A DNA stretch of 64,000 nucleotides from Lachancea dasiensis (Eukaryota > Ascomycota > Saccharomycetes > Saccharomycetales > Saccharomycetaceae): NCBI GenBank assembly GCA_900074725.1, contig LT598454.1:6854-70853 (forward strand), written 5' to 3'. Shown piece by piece: positions 62,640-64,000 of this stretch (positions are counted from its first letter, which is position 1; every line of letters starts with the position of its first letter). The translations under genes and the position numbers were made by a program. Under the pieces are notes generated by a model. That model saw only the letters and a program-made list of their open reading frames with translations, did no database searches and was not told the origin of the DNA.

Positions 62640-63911
62640 ATGATACATTTAATTGGACCGAGGCTGAGCATTTGCAGTGCGTCGCAATGGACTCGCTTTC
62701 GCAAATCACTCTGGATCACAAGAAACCTGCATTCAAGACTACGAGACACATCCCAATTCGTGAGTTTGAAATCGGCCAGCAAATTAAGACCTATATCGTC
62801 ACCCGACTATATTGCGTCCCCGAACTCAAAGCTGAAATCGCTCATATGGCATAGGCCCTTGCAAAACGTTCTAATTACCAAGAAGCCATGGGCGGACAGT
62901 ACTCGACAAGCCATGGTTGACTTCATCACCTATCTACATGATTCCTATCCAGAAATCAATGTGCTAGTGCAGCCGGACGTTGCAGAGGAAATCGCCCAGG
63001 AGTTTGTCAAAAACCCACAATCCAATCCGAGCGAACCACACGTTTTGTATACGGGCGAGATCGAGGATATTGTGGACAAAGTAGATCTTTTGGTTACGTT
63101 AGGCGGTGACGGAACTATATTGCGGGCAGTGTCCCTGTTTGGAAACATGCCAGTGCCACCGGTGTTGGCGTTTTCCTTGGGCACATTGGGGTTTCTACTG
63201 CCGTTTAACTTTAAAGAACACCAACAAGTCTTCGAGCAAGTGATCAGTTCCCGCGCCAAATGCTTGCACCGAACACGTCTTGAATGCCACGTCATTCGAC
63301 GTGGGCCTAAAGGTACAACCTACGAGAGCGTGGCCCATCATGCCATGAATGATATCTTTCTACATAGAGGCAATTCGCCCCACTTGACCAACTTGGACAT
63401 TTTTATCGATGGAGAGTACCTAACAAGAACTACTGCGGACGGGGTCACTTTGGCGACGCCTACGGGCTCCACCGCTTATTCTTTATCTGCTGGCGGAAGT
63501 ATAGTGTCTCCATTGGTGCCCTCAATTTTATTGACTCCGATATGTCCTCGTTCTCTTTCTTTTAGACCGCTAATCTTACCACAGTCCTCCCATATAAAGG
63601 TCAAAGTCTGCTCCAAGCCTCTGCAGGGGCCAGATAATAAAGTTGTCAAACTTTCGATCGATGGGGTGCCACTAGAAGACCTCAACGTAGGTGACGAAAT
63701 TCACGTTGTGAATGAAATCGGGACAATCTACGTGAACGGCTCGCAACTGCCTAGTTCTAAAGACAGCGACTCCACCAAGCAACGCCATGCAAGTAAAGAG
63801 AATTTTGGAATACATTGCATTGCCAAGACAGAAAACGACTGGACTCGTGGCATCAACGAGCTATTGGGTTTCAATTCCAGCTTCAGGTTTACGTCTCACA
63901 AGAACAGCTGA
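62640..63911 (+). CDS. POS5: Mitochondrial NADH kinase Pos5
   Basis: The 423-residue product (414 in S. cerevisiae) starts at ATG 62640; the frame upstream reaches only GTG. A basic, Ser-rich presequence (MIHLIGPRLSICSASQWTRFRK) targets mitochondria. The NAD-kinase domain follows, with LVTLGGDGTILRA (GGDGT at 155-159), FSLGTLGFLLPF, a NDIFLHRG-type segment, and TPTGSTAYSLSAGGSIV. Pos5 phosphorylates NADH to NADPH in the matrix, supporting oxidative-stress defence and iron-sulphur cluster and arginine synthesis. The presequence separates it from the cytosolic paralogues Utr1 and Yef1. Confidence 0.94.
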   Translation: MIHLIGPRLSICSASQWTRFRKSLWITRNLHSRLRDTSQFVSLKSASKLRPISSPDYIASPNSKLKSLIWHRPLQNVLITKKPWADSTRQAMVDFITYLHDSYPEINVLVQPDVAEEIAQEFVKNPQSNPSEPHVLYTGEIEDIVDKVDLLVTLGGDGTILRAVSLFGNMPVPPVLAFSLGTLGFLLPFNFKEHQQVFEQVISSRAKCLHRTRLECHVIRRGPKGTTYESVAHHAMNDIFLHRGNSPHLTNLDIFIDGEYLTRTTADGVTLATPTGSTAYSLSAGGSIVSPLVPSILLTPICPRSLSFRPLILPQSSHIKVKVCSKPLQGPDNKVVKLSIDGVPLEDLNVGDEIHVVNEIGTIYVNGSQLPSSKDSDSTKQRHASKENFGIHCIAKTENDWTRGINELLGFNSSFRFTSHKNS

Positions 63912-64000
63912 TGTGGCACATCATAAGCGATTTTCCGACCTTTTCGCGAGGCAACACCTAGCTCTCTACATACAATACAAGAATGTCCCAGCAATCATTG

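Overview
This is nuclear DNA of a budding yeast (family Saccharomycetaceae). Nearly every gene is a single-exon ORF with a clear Saccharomyces cerevisiae counterpart. The one split gene, MMS2, carries a short yeast-type intron with a TACTAAC branch site. Gene order interleaves two S. cerevisiae regions: the left arm of chromosome XV (DCP1, SPT20, PEX11, PSF3, CTR9, NOP8, RIB4, RRP40, PPM2, ARG8, CDC33, RTC1) and the left arm of chromosome XIV (RPD3, PEX6, MDJ2, EGT2, PFA3, FIG4, LEM3, KRE1, VNX1, YNL320W). That pattern is expected for a lineage that did not undergo the whole-genome duplication. A Lachancea-like species is my best guess, but the species cannot be proved from this window.

Layout. 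Positions 1-5812 (minus strand) hold the first ~1937 codons of a giant cell-wall adhesin. It has an alpha-agglutinin/Als-type head followed by about 28 in-phase copies of a 45-residue repeat, and it runs off the left edge. Positions 5813-9893 are a 4-kb gene-poor stretch with short tandem repeats and no gene I can recognise. Positions 9894-11935 (minus) hold a decayed DUR3-type urea/polyamine transporter with several stops and frameshifts. From 12676 on the window is dense and conserved: mRNA decapping (DCP1), SAGA (SPT20), peroxisome (PEX11, PEX6), GINS (PSF3), Paf1 complex (CTR9), ribosome biogenesis and RNA processing (NOP8, RRP40), riboflavin (RIB4), histone deacetylation (RPD3), mitochondrial J-protein (MDJ2), cell wall (EGT2, KRE1), palmitoylation (PFA3), PI(3,5)P2 turnover (FIG4), an SNG1-family membrane protein, wybutosine synthesis (PPM2), lipid flippase subunit (LEM3), arginine synthesis (ARG8), vacuolar exchanger (VNX1), eIF4E (CDC33), a Bem46-type hydrolase (YNL320W), SEA complex (RTC1), spindle checkpoint (MAD1), ubiquitin variant (MMS2) and mitochondrial NADH kinase (POS5).

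The genes are mostly independent housekeeping units, not operons. What links them is shared promoters (divergent pairs) and tightly abutting convergent 3' ends. NOP8, RRP40 and PPM2 share an exact PAC element, which suggests co-regulation with the ribosome-biogenesis programme. Initiation codons below were set at ATG even where the open frame extends upstream through TTG or GTG.

I did not find a clearly new biological system. The points most worth a second look are: the nested repeat architecture of the adhesin (135 bp, 270 bp and a 15-unit, 2025-bp offset); the apparent -1 frameshift at an A7 run in RTC1; a possible unannotated small membrane protein with a one-base lesion between PPM2 and LEM3; the inverted Ace2/Swi5-like site pair upstream of EGT2; and the inverted orientation of PPM2 beside a non-syntenic SNG1-like gene.
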